Source of the DNA: Candidatus Accumulibacter propinquus
GTDB lineage: Bacteria; Pseudomonadota; Gammaproteobacteria; Burkholderiales; Rhodocyclaceae
NCBI GenBank assembly: GCA_016714935.1
Contig: JADKBU010000010.1
Span: forward strand, 1 to 64,000
Length of the DNA: 64,000 bases
Direction of reading: 5' to 3'
In this document: in pieces, positions 28,407 to 37,402 of the stretch
Layout: each line of letters opens with the position of its first letter
How positions within the stretch are numbered: position 1 is the first letter of the stretch
Program-made: the position numbers and the translations under genes
The notes under the pieces: generated by a model
Database searches by the model: none
The model's input: only the letters and a program-made list of their open reading frames with translations
Told to the model about the DNA's origin: nothing

Positions 28407-28577
28407 TTTGCTATTCAACTCGTGCCGGAAGTATATGAGGAGAACCGACCGGCGATATGCGACTTCCGTCACATTCCGATCGCGGACAAGGCTTGCTGGA
28501 GGCGCGACCAATTGCCGCAGCCCTCATCACCGCAACGCACAGGGCGTAGAATTCGGCGCTTCGATCACTGTCAGGCA

Positions 28578-29963
28578 ATGCTGCAGCGCATGTTTCGGGT
28601 CCATCAGACGCACGCACCCGTTGTTCTTTCGTCCACGGCGAATCCGCTGCGGCGGCTGGTCACGCTGCGCCGGATCGAAGTGCTGACGCAGGCCGTAGTG
28701 CTGGTGCTCGCACTCGCGTGGCTGAAAATTCCCCTCGATGGGGTACCGATGATCGCCGCCATTGCCGTGCTCGCAGCCGTCAATCTCGTCACGCAATGGT
28801 GGATCGACAAGGGTGGCTCGCCCACGGCGAACGAGGTGTTCGCCCATATGGCAATCGATGTCGCGATCCTCGCCGTGCTGCTGTATTTTGCCGGCGGCCC
28901 GGCGAACCCTTTCGTCTCGCTGTTCCTGCTGCCGCCAACCCTGGCCGCGGCGATGCTGCCGGCCCGACACGCCTGGGCGATGGCGGGACTCACCCTGTTC
29001 GCCTACACTTTCCTGATGTTCTGGAACCTGCCACTACCACCACCGCAGGGTGACCTGGCGCAGTTCGACGCCCTGCTTGCCCGCGCTACCGGCGGCACCC
29101 ACACACACGCCGCGCACGGCAGCGGCTTTGCGCTGCATGTTCTGGGGATGTGGCTCAACTTCGTGATCAGCCTCGGCGTCGTGGCCTTCTTCCTGACGCG
29201 CATGGCGGCGACGCTCAAGAACCGTGAGCGCGAACTCGCCGCGGCCCGCGAAGCGGCACTGCGCAACGAACAGATTCTCTCGCTCGGAACGCTCGCCGCC
29301 GGCGCGGCGCACCAGTTGGGCACGCCGCTGGCGACGATGGCCGTGGTGATTCACGAACTCGAACTGCAACACGGCGATGACGCCGAATTGCAGGAGGACC
29401 TGCTGCTGTTGCGTGAACAGGTCGACCGCTGCAAGCAAACGATCTCGCAGATCCTCGCGTCGACTGGCCAGGGCCGTGACGAAAGTCTGCGCTCGCTGGC
29501 ACTCGACGTCTATCTGCAGCGTCTGCTCGACGACTGGCAGGTCATCCGCCCGCATGCCCGGATCAGCGTTACGCTGCAAGGCGAGCAACCCCCCCCGCTG
29601 GTCACCGCCGAGCGCACGCTCGAACAGGCGCTCCTCAATCTGCTCGACAATGCCGCCGATGCGCACGCGGCGAACCCGGAAGCGCTCCGGTTTTCGGCGT
29701 CCTGGGACAGCGACAGCTGTCGCATCGAGATTTTCGATCGCGGCCCAGGGATCGGGGGAGAAGCGGCGCTGCGTCTTGGCCAGGCGTTTTTCAGCAGCAA
29801 GCGCGCGGCGCACGACCAGGCCGGCGGCATCGGCATCGGACTGTTTCTCAGCAACGCCACCATCGAGCGCTGCGGTGGCCAGGTTGAACTGTTCAACCGC
29901 AGTGACCCGCAGGGCGGCGCCTGCACCCGCGTCACCCTCCCCCTGAACCGCCTGAAAGCGTGA
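28578..29963 (+). CDS. regB: Redox sensor histidine kinase RegB/PrrB
   Basis: A 461-residue membrane kinase with about six helices in the N-terminal 190 residues. The quinone-interacting motif GGPANPF matches RegB GGxxNPF. The phosphoacceptor His245 lies in AAHQLGTPLATMAVV, the RegB-specific H box, and Cys285 lies in EQVDRCKQTI. The 40-residue His-Cys spacing equals His225/Cys265 of Rhodobacter RegB, where that Cys is the redox switch. The HATPase domain is complete (GGIGIGLFLSNATIERCGG). The ATG at 28578 is preferred; in-frame codons to 28422 precede it without domain support. A C8 run occurs at 29589-29596. It overlaps regA by 4 bp. RegB controls energy-generating and carbon-fixation genes by redox state in other bacteria. 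Confidence 0.93.
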   Translation: MLQRMFRVHQTHAPVVLSSTANPLRRLVTLRRIEVLTQAVVLVLALAWLKIPLDGVPMIAAIAVLAAVNLVTQWWIDKGGSPTANEVFAHMAIDVAILAVLLYFAGGPANPFVSLFLLPPTLAAAMLPARHAWAMAGLTLFAYTFLMFWNLPLPPPQGDLAQFDALLARATGGTHTHAAHGSGFALHVLGMWLNFVISLGVVAFFLTRMAATLKNRERELAAAREAALRNEQILSLGTLAAGAAHQLGTPLATMAVVIHELELQHGDDAELQEDLLLLREQVDRCKQTISQILASTGQGRDESLRSLALDVYLQRLLDDWQVIRPHARISVTLQGEQPPPLVTAERTLEQALLNLLDNAADAHAANPEALRFSASWDSDSCRIEIFDRGPGIGGEAALRLGQAFFSSKRAAHDQAGGIGIGLFLSNATIERCGGQVELFNRSDPQGGACTRVTLPLNRLKA

Positions 29964-30535
29964 TCAAAATGCCTGGACGAAACCCGCAAGCAGCCGATGA
30001 CGAACGCTCGACGCTGCTCCTGGTCGACGACGACGACGCTTTCCGACGCGTTCTCGCGCGTGCGCTGGATCGACGCGGCTATGCCGTGAGCGTTGCCGCC
30101 ACGGTCGCGGCAGCCATCGTCAAGGCACAGGCACAGTCGCCGGAGTACGCCGTCGTCGACCTCAGGATGCCCGGCCAGTCGGGGCTGGTGTTGATCGAGA
30201 AACTGCTGGAACTCGACCCGAACACGCGCATCGTCATGCTCACCGGCTACGCCAGCATCGCCACCGCCATCGAGGCGATCAAGCTCGGCGCCATCCACTA
30301 CCTGGCCAAACCGTGCGACGCCGACGAAATCGTCACGGCGCTCAACAAGAGCAGCGGCGGCGACTCGGCGATCCCGGTTACGGGCTCGCCCCTGTCAATC
30401 GATCGGCTCGAATGGGAACACATCCAGCGTGTCCTGGTCGAGCAGCAGGGCAATGTCTCGGCAACCGCCAGAGCCCTCAAAATGCATCGCCGCACGCTGC
30501 AGCGCAAGCTCGGCAAACACCCGAGCCGGGAGTAA
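29960..30535 (+). CDS. regA: Response regulator RegA/PrrA/ActR
   Basis: A 191-residue protein with receiver and Fis-type helix-turn-helix, the RegA architecture. The acidic pocket LLLVDDDDAF, phosphoacceptor Asp in YAVVDLRMPGQSG (residue 67 from the GTG, 64 from the ATG), and lysine in YLAKPCD are intact. The C-terminal DNA-binding helix NVSATARALKMHRRTLQRKL is near-identical in pattern to known RegA proteins. A GTG at 29960 overlaps the regB stop; an ATG at 29969 is an alternative. It forms the RegBA redox pair with the upstream kinase. Possible targets in this window, such as the Dab cluster, are speculative. Confidence 0.94.
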   Translation: MIKMPGRNPQAADDERSTLLLVDDDDAFRRVLARALDRRGYAVSVAATVAAAIVKAQAQSPEYAVVDLRMPGQSGLVLIEKLLELDPNTRIVMLTGYASIATAIEAIKLGAIHYLAKPCDADEIVTALNKSSGGDSAIPVTGSPLSIDRLEWEHIQRVLVEQQGNVSATARALKMHRRTLQRKLGKHPSRE

Positions 30536-30537
30536 CC

Positions 30538-30942
30538 ATGAGCAGCATCGAACAGGGGGTACTGGAGCGCATGCGGATCGACAAATGGCTGTGGGCGGCG
30601 CGCTTTTACAAGACGCGGTCACTGGCCGCACAGGCCGTCGCCGCCGGCCACGTCCGGCTCGACGGGCACACACTCAAACCTGCGCGCGAGATACGCTGCG
30701 GTGACCCACTCGAAATCGCCATCGGCGACCAGACATGGTCGGTCGCCGTCCACGGTCTCTCCGATCAACGCCGCCCGGCGGCCGAGGCGCAGCAACTCTA
30801 CGAGGAGAGCAGCGAAAGCCGCGCGCGGCGTGCGGCGCAGCGGGAGGTGCGACAGCTCGCGCCGGTCCCCGGCAGCGACCTGCGTGGTCGACCCACCAAG
30901 AAGGCCAGACGCCAGATCAAGGGTTTCAACGACAGTTTCTGA
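30538..30942 (+). CDS. hslR: Hsp15, S4-domain heat-shock RNA-binding protein
   Basis: A 134-residue S4-domain protein. The S4 pattern MRIDKWLWAARFYKTRSLAAQAV, then GHVRLDGHTLKPAREIRCGDPLEI, and the basic C-terminus RPTKKARRQIKGF match Hsp15, which rescues stalled 50S subunits carrying nascent chains. The ATG at 30538 follows the regA stop by two bases, so it is co-transcribed with regBA. An upstream in-frame extension lies within regA and is not used. Confidence 0.92.
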   Translation: MSSIEQGVLERMRIDKWLWAARFYKTRSLAAQAVAAGHVRLDGHTLKPAREIRCGDPLEIAIGDQTWSVAVHGLSDQRRPAAEAQQLYEESSESRARRAAQREVRQLAPVPGSDLRGRPTKKARRQIKGFNDSF

Positions 30943-31006
30943 ACCGGAGGGCGGCGACGATGACCCAGACCACGCTTGGTGGACTTTCGAATCTCGGTCT
31001 GCAAGC

Positions 31007-31387
31007 ATGACCCATCGAGTCCTGGCAGACGGCATCGTCGTCCTGCACCTGCTGTTCATCATCTTCGTCGTTCTCGGTGGAGGCCTCGTACTGCGCTGGC
31101 CAGGGCTCGCACTGCTGCACCTCCCGGCGGCCTGCTGGGGCGCGGCAATCGAACTGAGCGGCGGGATCTGTCCCTTGACGCCGCTGGAGAATCAATTCCG
31201 GCTGGCGGCCGGTGCGGCCGGCTATCCAGGCAGCTTCATTGAGCACTACCTGCTGCCGATCATCTATCCGGCCGGGCTGACGCGCGGCATTCAGTACGGA
31301 CTTGCGGCGGTGGTGATCGTGGTCAATGTAGCAATCTATGGCTGGCTGTTCTATCGGCACAGGTGTTTGCGTTCCACCGCCAAATGA
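31007..31387 (+). CDS. DUF2784 family membrane protein
   Basis: A 126-residue integral membrane protein with about three to four helices. MTHRVLADGIVVLHLLFIIFVVLGG at the start and CPLTPLENQFRL plus GSFIEHYLLPIIYP are the family hallmarks of DUF2784, whose function is unknown. Its stop overlaps the ATG of the following primase-helicase gene (ATGA), so the two may be translationally coupled although they are unlikely to be functionally related. Confidence 0.85.
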   Translation: MTHRVLADGIVVLHLLFIIFVVLGGGLVLRWPGLALLHLPAACWGAAIELSGGICPLTPLENQFRLAAGAAGYPGSFIEHYLLPIIYPAGLTRGIQYGLAAVVIVVNVAIYGWLFYRHRCLRSTAK

Positions 31388-34203
31388 ACGCGAGCATAGT
31401 CACCCGACACTCCCAGGTTGCCGCCAAGATCGCCCTCTATCGGTCCCTATTCCGTGGCCGGGACGATGTATACCCCCGCCTTTTCGAGAGCCGCAAGACC
31501 GGCAAGCCGGGCTACAGCCCTGCCTGCTCAAATGAATGGGTACGCGAGGTGTGCGACAAGCCACGATTGAGGTGCCAGGATTGCCCGAACCGGAGATTTC
31601 TTCCCGTAACCGACGAGGTGATCCGCCAACATCTATCCGGTCAGGACCCCAGCGGCCGAGACTTCGTCATGGGTCTCTACCCCATGTTGCTCGATGAAAC
31701 GTGCTTCTTCCTGGCCATGGATTTCGACCAGGGAAGCTGGCAAGAGGATGTCGCTGCCGTCCTCGAAAGTTGCCGTCAATTGGCGCTTCCCGCAGCGCTG
31801 GAACGATCCCGATCGGGCAACGGCGGCCACCTGTGGCTATTCTTCGAGGAGGCCATTCCGGCCGTGCTGGCCAGAAAGCTGGGGGCACACCTTCTCACCG
31901 AGACCCTGGAGCGACGACCGGAGATTGGGCTCGCCTCCTACGACCGCTTCTTTCCAAACCAGGACACCCTGCCCAAGGGCGGCTTCGGGAACCTGATCGC
32001 GTTGCCTTTGCAGAAGCACCCGCGCGAACGCGGCCATAGCGTGTTTGTCGACGAACACTGGCTCCCCTACCCGGATCAATGGGCGTTTCTCTCGGTACTC
32101 GGGAAGATCGCGCGATCTGACGCAGAAGGTATTGCCAGCGCCGCGGAACACCACGGGCGCGTGATCGCTGTTCGCCATCCCGCACTCGCCGAGGACGACG
32201 GCGATTACAACGAACCCTGGAACGTTCCGCCCTCGCGCGAGCGGCGTGAACCTCCACTTTCCGGTCCCTTGCCCGAGCGCGTGCAACTGGTTCTCGGGAA
32301 CGAGATCTATATCGCCAGGGAGGGGATGCCACCGGCCTTGCGTAATCGCCTGCAGCGCCTTGCGGCGTTCCAGAATCCCGAGTTCTACCGGACCCAGGCG
32401 ATGCGCCTGTCGACCTTCGGAAAGCCGCGCGTCATCTCCTGTGCAGAGGACCATCCCCTGTACATCGGTTTGCCGCGCGGCTGCCTCGACGAACTACTGC
32501 GCCTGCTGTCTGAGCTCAACATCGAGAGCGTGGTCCGCGACGAGCGCAATCCCGGTCGGCCGCTGGCCGTTTCGTTTCACGGCCAGTTGCGGCACACGCA
32601 GCAACTCGCCGCGGATGCTCTGGCTGCCCACGATACCGGCGTTCTCGCGGCAACCACCGCCTTCGGCAAGACCGTCGTTGCCGCGTGGCTGATTGCCAGG
32701 CGCGGCGTCAGTACCCTGATCCTGGTGCACCGCCTGCAATTGATGGAACAGTGGATGGAGCGTCTGTCGACTTTTCTGGGATTGTCGATCAGGGACATCG
32801 GTCGGATTGGCGGTGGGAGAAGCAGGCCCAACGGAACCCTGGACGTGGCCCTGATACAGAGCCTGGTCCGCAAGGGCGTGGTCAATGACCGCGTCGGGGA
32901 ATACGGCCAACTCGTGGTGGACGAGTGCCATCACCTGCCCGCGATCAGTTTCGAGCAGGTGGCCAGACGCGCGAAGGCGAGGTATCTCCTGGGCTTGTCC
33001 GCGACGGTGACACGCAAGGACGGCCATCAGCCAATCGTCTTCATGCAGTGCGGACCCGTCCGCTACCGTGTGAATGCAAAGGACGAGGCAGCCGAACGGC
33101 CCTTCACCCACGCGGTGTGGATACGCCCGACGGCGTTCCGCACCACCACACCTGGAAACCCCGATCCTCGGGTCCAGTTCCGTGATCTTTACGCGGCGCT
33201 GATTGCCGATCAAGACCGAAACCGCTTGATCGCTGACGACGTGACGCAGGCGGTGCGCGAGGGACGCTCTCCGGTGGTACTCACTGAACGAATCGCACAC
33301 CTCGAAGAACTGGCGGCGCGACTGTCTACCACGGTGCGCCACCTGATCGTCCTGCGGGGTGGCATGGGCCGGAAGCCACTGCAACAGGCGCGGGCCCAAC
33401 TGGTGAGCATTCCGGAGAATGAGGAGCGCGTCGTCCTGGCCACCGGCGGTTATGTCGGTGAGGGGTTCGACGACGCCCGTCTCGACACGCTGTTCCTGAC
33501 GCTGCCGGTTTCGTGGCGCGGGACGATTGCCCAATACGCCGGGCGCCTGCATCGCCTGCACGACAGCAAGCGAGAAGTCCGCATCTATGATTACGCAGAC
33601 CTCAATACCCCCATGCTGGCTCGGATGTTCGACCGCCGATGCCGGGGCTACGAGGCGCTCGGGTACAGCGTCCTGCTGCCGGCCAGCGCCGTACCGGGCT
33701 GGCCGTCCGAAGTGCCGCTGCCGGTGGACCCCGAATGGAAACGGAACTATGCGGCCAGCGTTCAACGGCTGGTCAGCGACGGAGTGGACGCGCCGCTGGG
33801 CAATCTGTTCATTTACGCCGTGCGCGCCTTTGATCCGGACGCAATCGAAGTGGAGCGAGCGCGTAGCGCAACCGAAGCATTCCTCTACCGTCGGCTGAAG
33901 ACCCTGCCCGAGACCGCCGGCAAGTTCTCTCTCAATGCCGAGCTACCGATTCCTTTCGACGGTCGGGGTGCAATGGAGGTAGACCTGCTTTGCGCACAGG
34001 CGCGCGTGGCGATCGAACTGGATGGCGCTCAACATCTGAACGACGCTGAAGCCTACCGCCGAGATCGTCGCAAGGATGCTCTCCTGCAGGCGAACGGCTT
34101 CTTCGTGCTGCGCTTTCTCGCCGAGGACGTCGGCAAGCATCTCGGCGACGTCCTCGACGCCATCCTGCGCGCTCTGGCTGGTCGGCAACGCGCCTCGGGA
34201 TAA
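31384..34203 (+). CDS. TOTE-type primase-SF2 helicase-nuclease
   Basis: A 939-residue multidomain protein. The N-terminus has a likely zinc site (CDKPRLRCQDCPNR) and an archaeo-eukaryotic primase domain with catalytic Asp113/Asp115 (FLAMDFDQG), SGNGGHLWLFFE and RFFPNQDTLPKGGFGNLIALP, the pattern of AEP primases from TOTE conflict systems. A superfamily 2 helicase follows: Walker A TTAFGKTVVAAWLI near 424, DECHHL near 513, LSATVTRKDG, GGYVGEGFDD and QYAGRLHRLH. The last ~110 residues form a DUF559-type PD-(D/E)XK nuclease (AMEVDLL, VAIELDGAQHL). TOTE systems are predicted DNA-defence modules. The ATG at 31384 overlaps the previous stop; one at 31363 would lie inside that gene. It sits between housekeeping genes, so insertion by transfer is plausible. 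Confidence 0.9.
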   Translation: MNASIVTRHSQVAAKIALYRSLFRGRDDVYPRLFESRKTGKPGYSPACSNEWVREVCDKPRLRCQDCPNRRFLPVTDEVIRQHLSGQDPSGRDFVMGLYPMLLDETCFFLAMDFDQGSWQEDVAAVLESCRQLALPAALERSRSGNGGHLWLFFEEAIPAVLARKLGAHLLTETLERRPEIGLASYDRFFPNQDTLPKGGFGNLIALPLQKHPRERGHSVFVDEHWLPYPDQWAFLSVLGKIARSDAEGIASAAEHHGRVIAVRHPALAEDDGDYNEPWNVPPSRERREPPLSGPLPERVQLVLGNEIYIAREGMPPALRNRLQRLAAFQNPEFYRTQAMRLSTFGKPRVISCAEDHPLYIGLPRGCLDELLRLLSELNIESVVRDERNPGRPLAVSFHGQLRHTQQLAADALAAHDTGVLAATTAFGKTVVAAWLIARRGVSTLILVHRLQLMEQWMERLSTFLGLSIRDIGRIGGGRSRPNGTLDVALIQSLVRKGVVNDRVGEYGQLVVDECHHLPAISFEQVARRAKARYLLGLSATVTRKDGHQPIVFMQCGPVRYRVNAKDEAAERPFTHAVWIRPTAFRTTTPGNPDPRVQFRDLYAALIADQDRNRLIADDVTQAVREGRSPVVLTERIAHLEELAARLSTTVRHLIVLRGGMGRKPLQQARAQLVSIPENEERVVLATGGYVGEGFDDARLDTLFLTLPVSWRGTIAQYAGRLHRLHDSKREVRIYDYADLNTPMLARMFDRRCRGYEALGYSVLLPASAVPGWPSEVPLPVDPEWKRNYAASVQRLVSDGVDAPLGNLFIYAVRAFDPDAIEVERARSATEAFLYRRLKTLPETAGKFSLNAELPIPFDGRGAMEVDLLCAQARVAIELDGAQHLNDAEAYRRDRRKDALLQANGFFVLRFLAEDVGKHLGDVLDAILRALAGRQRASG

Positions 34204-34287
34204 GCACTGACCCAAATGCCACCCAACAAGACCCTCGCGCTGTACTGATGCGCACGGCGGGGCGTAACAGGCACCGGCCGTTGGCAA

Positions 34288-35202
34288 CTATTCGGTCTTG
34301 CGCTTCGCGCGCGGGTGCGCCTGATCGTAAACCGTCGCCAGATGCTGGAAATCGAGGTGCGTATACACCTGCGTCGAGGCGATGCTGGCGTGTCCGAGCA
34401 TCTCCTGCACCGCGCGCAGGTCACCCGAGGACTGCAGCACGTGCGAGGCGAACGAGTGGCGCAGCATGTGCGGATGCACCCGGGCAGGCAGGCCCTGCGC
34501 CAGGCCGCGCCGCTGCAGCCGCAACTGGATCATGCGCATCCCCAGGCGCCGGCCGCGCTGGCCGACAAACAGCGCCGCCTCGTCGGCAGCCGCCAGGCGG
34601 GCGCGCTGCCCGGCCCACACCGCGACCGCTTCGCGGGCCTTGCTGCCGACCGGGACGAGCCGTAACTTGTTGCGTTTGCCGAGCACGCGCACCTCGCCGG
34701 CCAGCAGGTCGTCGAGACACGACAGGTCGAGCGCCGCGAGTTCGGCCAGGCGCAGGCCGCAGGAGTAGAACAGTTCGAAGATCGCCTGATCGCGAATTTC
34801 CAGGAGGTCTTCGGCGGCCGCTGCCAGCAGCCGATTCGCCTCGTCCGGCGACAGCGCTTTCGGCAGCGCCTGCGGGCTTTTCGGCGGCCGTACGCTGTCC
34901 ACCGGGTTGTGCGTGGCCATCGCGTGCTGGCCGAGCCAGCGATAGAAACCGCGCCAGGCAGAAAGCGTACGCCCCAGCGAGCGCCCGCCCAGGCCACGCA
35001 CGTGCAACTGGGCGACGAAACGGCGGATGTGGTGCGTCTCGATGGCGGCGAAGCCGCACGCGCCGGGCAGTTCGCCGATCAGGTCACAGAGCAGATCGAG
35101 ATCGCGCCCGTAGTTCTTGACGGTGTGCGCCGACAGGCGCCGCTGCTGGGCAAGTTCGTCGAGGTAAGCGCTGACGCTGGCGGCGCGCGCGCCGGTGCTC
35201 AT
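34288..35202 (-). CDS. xerC: Tyrosine recombinase XerC
   Basis: A 304-residue site-specific recombinase that resolves chromosome dimers at dif with XerD. The catalytic set is visible: Arg in SCGLRLAELAAL, Lys in VLGKRNKLRLVPV, HPHMLRHSFASHVL, LGHASIASTQVYTHLD with the Tyr nucleophile. The start at 35202 (MSTGARAASVSAYL) leaves 10 bp to the DUF484 stop; the longer frame to 35316 would overlap that gene. DUF484-xerC behind dapF is the standard proteobacterial operon, which argues for chromosomal XerC rather than a phage integrase. Confidence 0.95.
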   Translation of the reverse strand: MSTGARAASVSAYLDELAQQRRLSAHTVKNYGRDLDLLCDLIGELPGACGFAAIETHHIRRFVAQLHVRGLGGRSLGRTLSAWRGFYRWLGQHAMATHNPVDSVRPPKSPQALPKALSPDEANRLLAAAAEDLLEIRDQAIFELFYSCGLRLAELAALDLSCLDDLLAGEVRVLGKRNKLRLVPVGSKAREAVAVWAGQRARLAAADEAALFVGQRGRRLGMRMIQLRLQRRGLAQGLPARVHPHMLRHSFASHVLQSSGDLRAVQEMLGHASIASTQVYTHLDFQHLATVYDQAHPRAKRKTE

Positions 35203-35212
35203 CGCCCCGATT

Positions 35213-35866
35213 TCAGGACAGGACGCGCGCCAGCGCCGCCGACGCCATTTCGCCGAGACGCTCCAGGTAGATGGTACCCATCGCGGTGTAGAAGCGCTCG
35301 CTGTCCTCGCTGCCAAGCGCGATCATGCCGATCGTGCCGCCGCTGTTGCGCATCGCGATCAGCGCTTGCGAACGCACGTGCGTCGCCGCTTCGCCAAACC
35401 AGCCGGAAGTCTCGAAGCCGCTGGTCGTGCCGCAATAGGGCTGCGCCAGCGTTTCGGCAAAAGCCTGCAGGTCGCGGCTGACGTCGGCGAATTCGGGCAG
35501 TTCATCGCTGCCTTCGGGCCGATGCCAGAGGCGCACGGCCACGTGCGGGATGGCGAAATCGTCGCGCAGGTGAAAATTCAGCGTGTGCAGCAGCGACTGG
35601 AAGCTCCTGGCGGCGATCAAACCGACCGCCAGACGGTGCATCTTCACACTGATCGCGTCGTTTTCCTCGCCGAACTGCAGCAACTCGCCCATCTTGCCTT
35701 CGAGTTGCCGGTTCTTGTCTCGCAGCGCCAGCATCTGGCGTTCGGTGATCGAGATCGTTCGCCCCGCGTGCGGATGCGGAACCACGACATTGGCGATCAG
35801 ATCGATGTGTTCCTCGAAGAACCGCGGATTGTCCCGCAGATAGTGGGCGACTTCTTCCGATCTCAT
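35213..35866 (-). CDS. DUF484 family protein
   Basis: A 217-residue GAF-like protein of unknown function regularly found between dapF and xerC. Typical start: SEEVAHYLRDNPRFFEEHIDLIANVVVPHPHAGRTISITERQMLALRDKNRQLE, with a coiled-coil stretch at about 45-70, then a GAF-like fold with alternating strands (VRLWHRPEGS, GTIGMIALGSEDSERFYTAMG). It overlaps dapF by 4 bp and precedes xerC by 10 bp. A role linked to recombination or cell-wall synthesis has not been shown. Confidence 0.9.
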   Translation of the reverse strand: MRSEEVAHYLRDNPRFFEEHIDLIANVVVPHPHAGRTISITERQMLALRDKNRQLEGKMGELLQFGEENDAISVKMHRLAVGLIAARSFQSLLHTLNFHLRDDFAIPHVAVRLWHRPEGSDELPEFADVSRDLQAFAETLAQPYCGTTSGFETSGWFGEAATHVRSQALIAMRNSGGTIGMIALGSEDSERFYTAMGTIYLERLGEMASAALARVLS

Positions 35867-36693
35867 AACTCAATCTCTCCCTTGAATACGGTAACCGCGG
35901 GGCCGGTCATCAGCACCGGCGTGCCCTTCCCGGCCCAGGCAATGCTCAGCATCCCGCCACGCGTTTCGACGCGCACCGGCGAATCGAGCAGTCCGCGGGC
36001 GATGCCGGCGACCACTGCAGCGCACGCACCGGTGCCGCAAGCCAGGGTTTCACCGGCACCACGTTCGAAAACCCGCAGGCGGATGGCATGTCGGTCCAGT
36101 ACCTGCATGAAACCGGCGTTGACCCGCCGTGGAAAGCGCGGGTGTGATTCGATCAGCGGCCCCTGGCGCTCGACCGGGGCGGCGTCGATATCGGCCACCA
36201 CCTGCACGGCGTGCGGATTGCCCATCCCGATGGCGGTAATGGCGACCGCTTCGTCGGCAATTCGCAGCGTCTGCACCAGCTCATCATTGTCGCTGGTGAA
36301 AGGAATCCGCTCGGGGGCGAACACCGGCGCACCCATATCGACGGTCACCGTACCGTCATCCTCAAGGCGCGGGACGATCACGCCGCTCATGGTTTCGACG
36401 CGGATCGCACGCTTCGCCGTCAGGCCCTGCTCATGGACGAAACGCACGAAGCAACGCGCGCCGTTGCCGCACTGCTCGACCTCGCCGCCGTCGGCGTTGA
36501 AGATCCGATAGCGGAAATCGACGCCTGGCTGCCGAGCTCGCTCAACGAGCAGAATCTGGTCGCAGCCAATGCCGAGATGGCGGTCAGCCAGCAGGCGCAG
36601 TTGCTCCTCCCGCAGTTCGACCGACTGGCGCACGCCGTCGAGCACGACAAAGTCGTTGCCGAGTCCGTGCATCTTGACAAATGTCAGTCTCAT
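35863..36693 (-). CDS. dapF: Diaminopimelate epimerase
   Basis: A 276-residue cofactor-independent epimerase converting LL- to meso-diaminopimelate for lysine and peptidoglycan synthesis. The catalytic cysteine pair is visible: Cys75 in EVEQCGNGARC and the second in LACGTGACAAV. The start MRLTFVKMHGLGNDFVVLDG at 36693 is the universal DapF N-terminus; the longer frame upstream lies within the GNAT gene. It overlaps both neighbours by 4 bp. Complements lysA at 21 kb. Confidence 0.96.
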   Translation of the reverse strand: MRLTFVKMHGLGNDFVVLDGVRQSVELREEQLRLLADRHLGIGCDQILLVERARQPGVDFRYRIFNADGGEVEQCGNGARCFVRFVHEQGLTAKRAIRVETMSGVIVPRLEDDGTVTVDMGAPVFAPERIPFTSDNDELVQTLRIADEAVAITAIGMGNPHAVQVVADIDAAPVERQGPLIESHPRFPRRVNAGFMQVLDRHAIRLRVFERGAGETLACGTGACAAVVAGIARGLLDSPVRVETRGGMLSIAWAGKGTPVLMTGPAVTVFKGEIEL

Positions 36694-37220
36694 TCGGGTT
36701 GGGGATTTGCGGCCGGCGCAAGCAGTGACTTGGCCATTATAAAGTCGTCCATCACGAATCCGTTGCCAATATCGACGCAGACCGATTCGCGGACCACGAA
36801 GCCGTGTTTCCTGTAAGCGGCGATGGCGCGTTCGTTGCGCTTGTTCACCGCCAGGATCAGCGCCTCGCAGCGCGCCTGCACGGCCCGGCGAACCACCTGC
36901 TCGATCAGTCTCGCACCGATGCCCAGGCGCTGCCGCGCCGGATCGACGTAGAGCTTGTCGAGCTTCATTTCGCGGCCGGTGGCGGTCAGCAGGCACGACG
37001 AGAAACCGACCAGTTGGCCCTCGACCCGGGCCTGATCCCACCACAACGATGGCATCGTCAATTCATCCAGCAAGCGCTGCGGGTTGTAGCGCTGCTCGAG
37101 CATGAAGTCGATCTGCTCGCCGCTGATGATTCCAGGGTAGGTCTGCTGCCAGACCAGGCGTGCCAGCGCCGTGACCGGCGCGACATCGGCGGGAGTGACT
37201 GCTGTGATCAGGACATCCAT
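36690..37220 (-). CDS. GNAT family N-acetyltransferase
   Basis: A 176-residue GCN5-like acyltransferase. The acetyl-CoA loop is visible in KLYVDPARQRLGIGARLIEQV (R/Q-x-x-G-x-G/A type), followed by LILAVNKRNERAIAAYRKHGFVV. Substrate unknown. The ATG at 37220 is chosen because the GNAT fold starts immediately (MDVLITAVTPADVAPVTALAR). It is first in the GNAT-dapF-DUF484-xerC operon, overlapping dapF by 4 bp. A long hairpin lies just upstream. Confidence 0.9.
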   Translation of the reverse strand: MDVLITAVTPADVAPVTALARLVWQQTYPGIISGEQIDFMLEQRYNPQRLLDELTMPSLWWDQARVEGQLVGFSSCLLTATGREMKLDKLYVDPARQRLGIGARLIEQVVRRAVQARCEALILAVNKRNERAIAAYRKHGFVVRESVCVDIGNGFVMDDFIMAKSLLAPAANPQPE

Positions 37221-37238
37221 GACGGCTCCGGCGGGTTC

Positions 37239-37294
37239 GTCACCGCGCTGCCGAAGCATGCTGCAGGCACGCCGGATCGGCAGCGCGCGGTGAC
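37239..37294. repeat. Long inverted repeat upstream of GNAT-dapF operon
   Basis: Arms GTCACCGCGCTGCCGA (37239-37254) and TCGGCAGCGCGCGGTGAC (37277-37294) pair along 16 bases with a 2-base bulge and a 22-base spacer. It sits 19-74 bp before the operon's first start codon, so it could form in the leader RNA or mark a protein-binding site. No T tract follows on either strand, so a simple terminator is less likely. Confidence 0.5.
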
Positions 37295-37402
37295 GGTGGC
37301 AAAAAGAGTCGAATTGTAGCCGGTCATCACCAGTTTTCGCTGTCGATGCGGCAGCATCGAACACCTGACCTGGCCGACGGCGATCGCCGGCGCGCCATCC
37401 CC

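Noticed and set aside
35863..37044. Longer dapF reading (393 codons)
   Set aside because: The extra N-terminus lies inside the GNAT gene; the universal DapF start occurs at 36693 with a 4-bp overlap.
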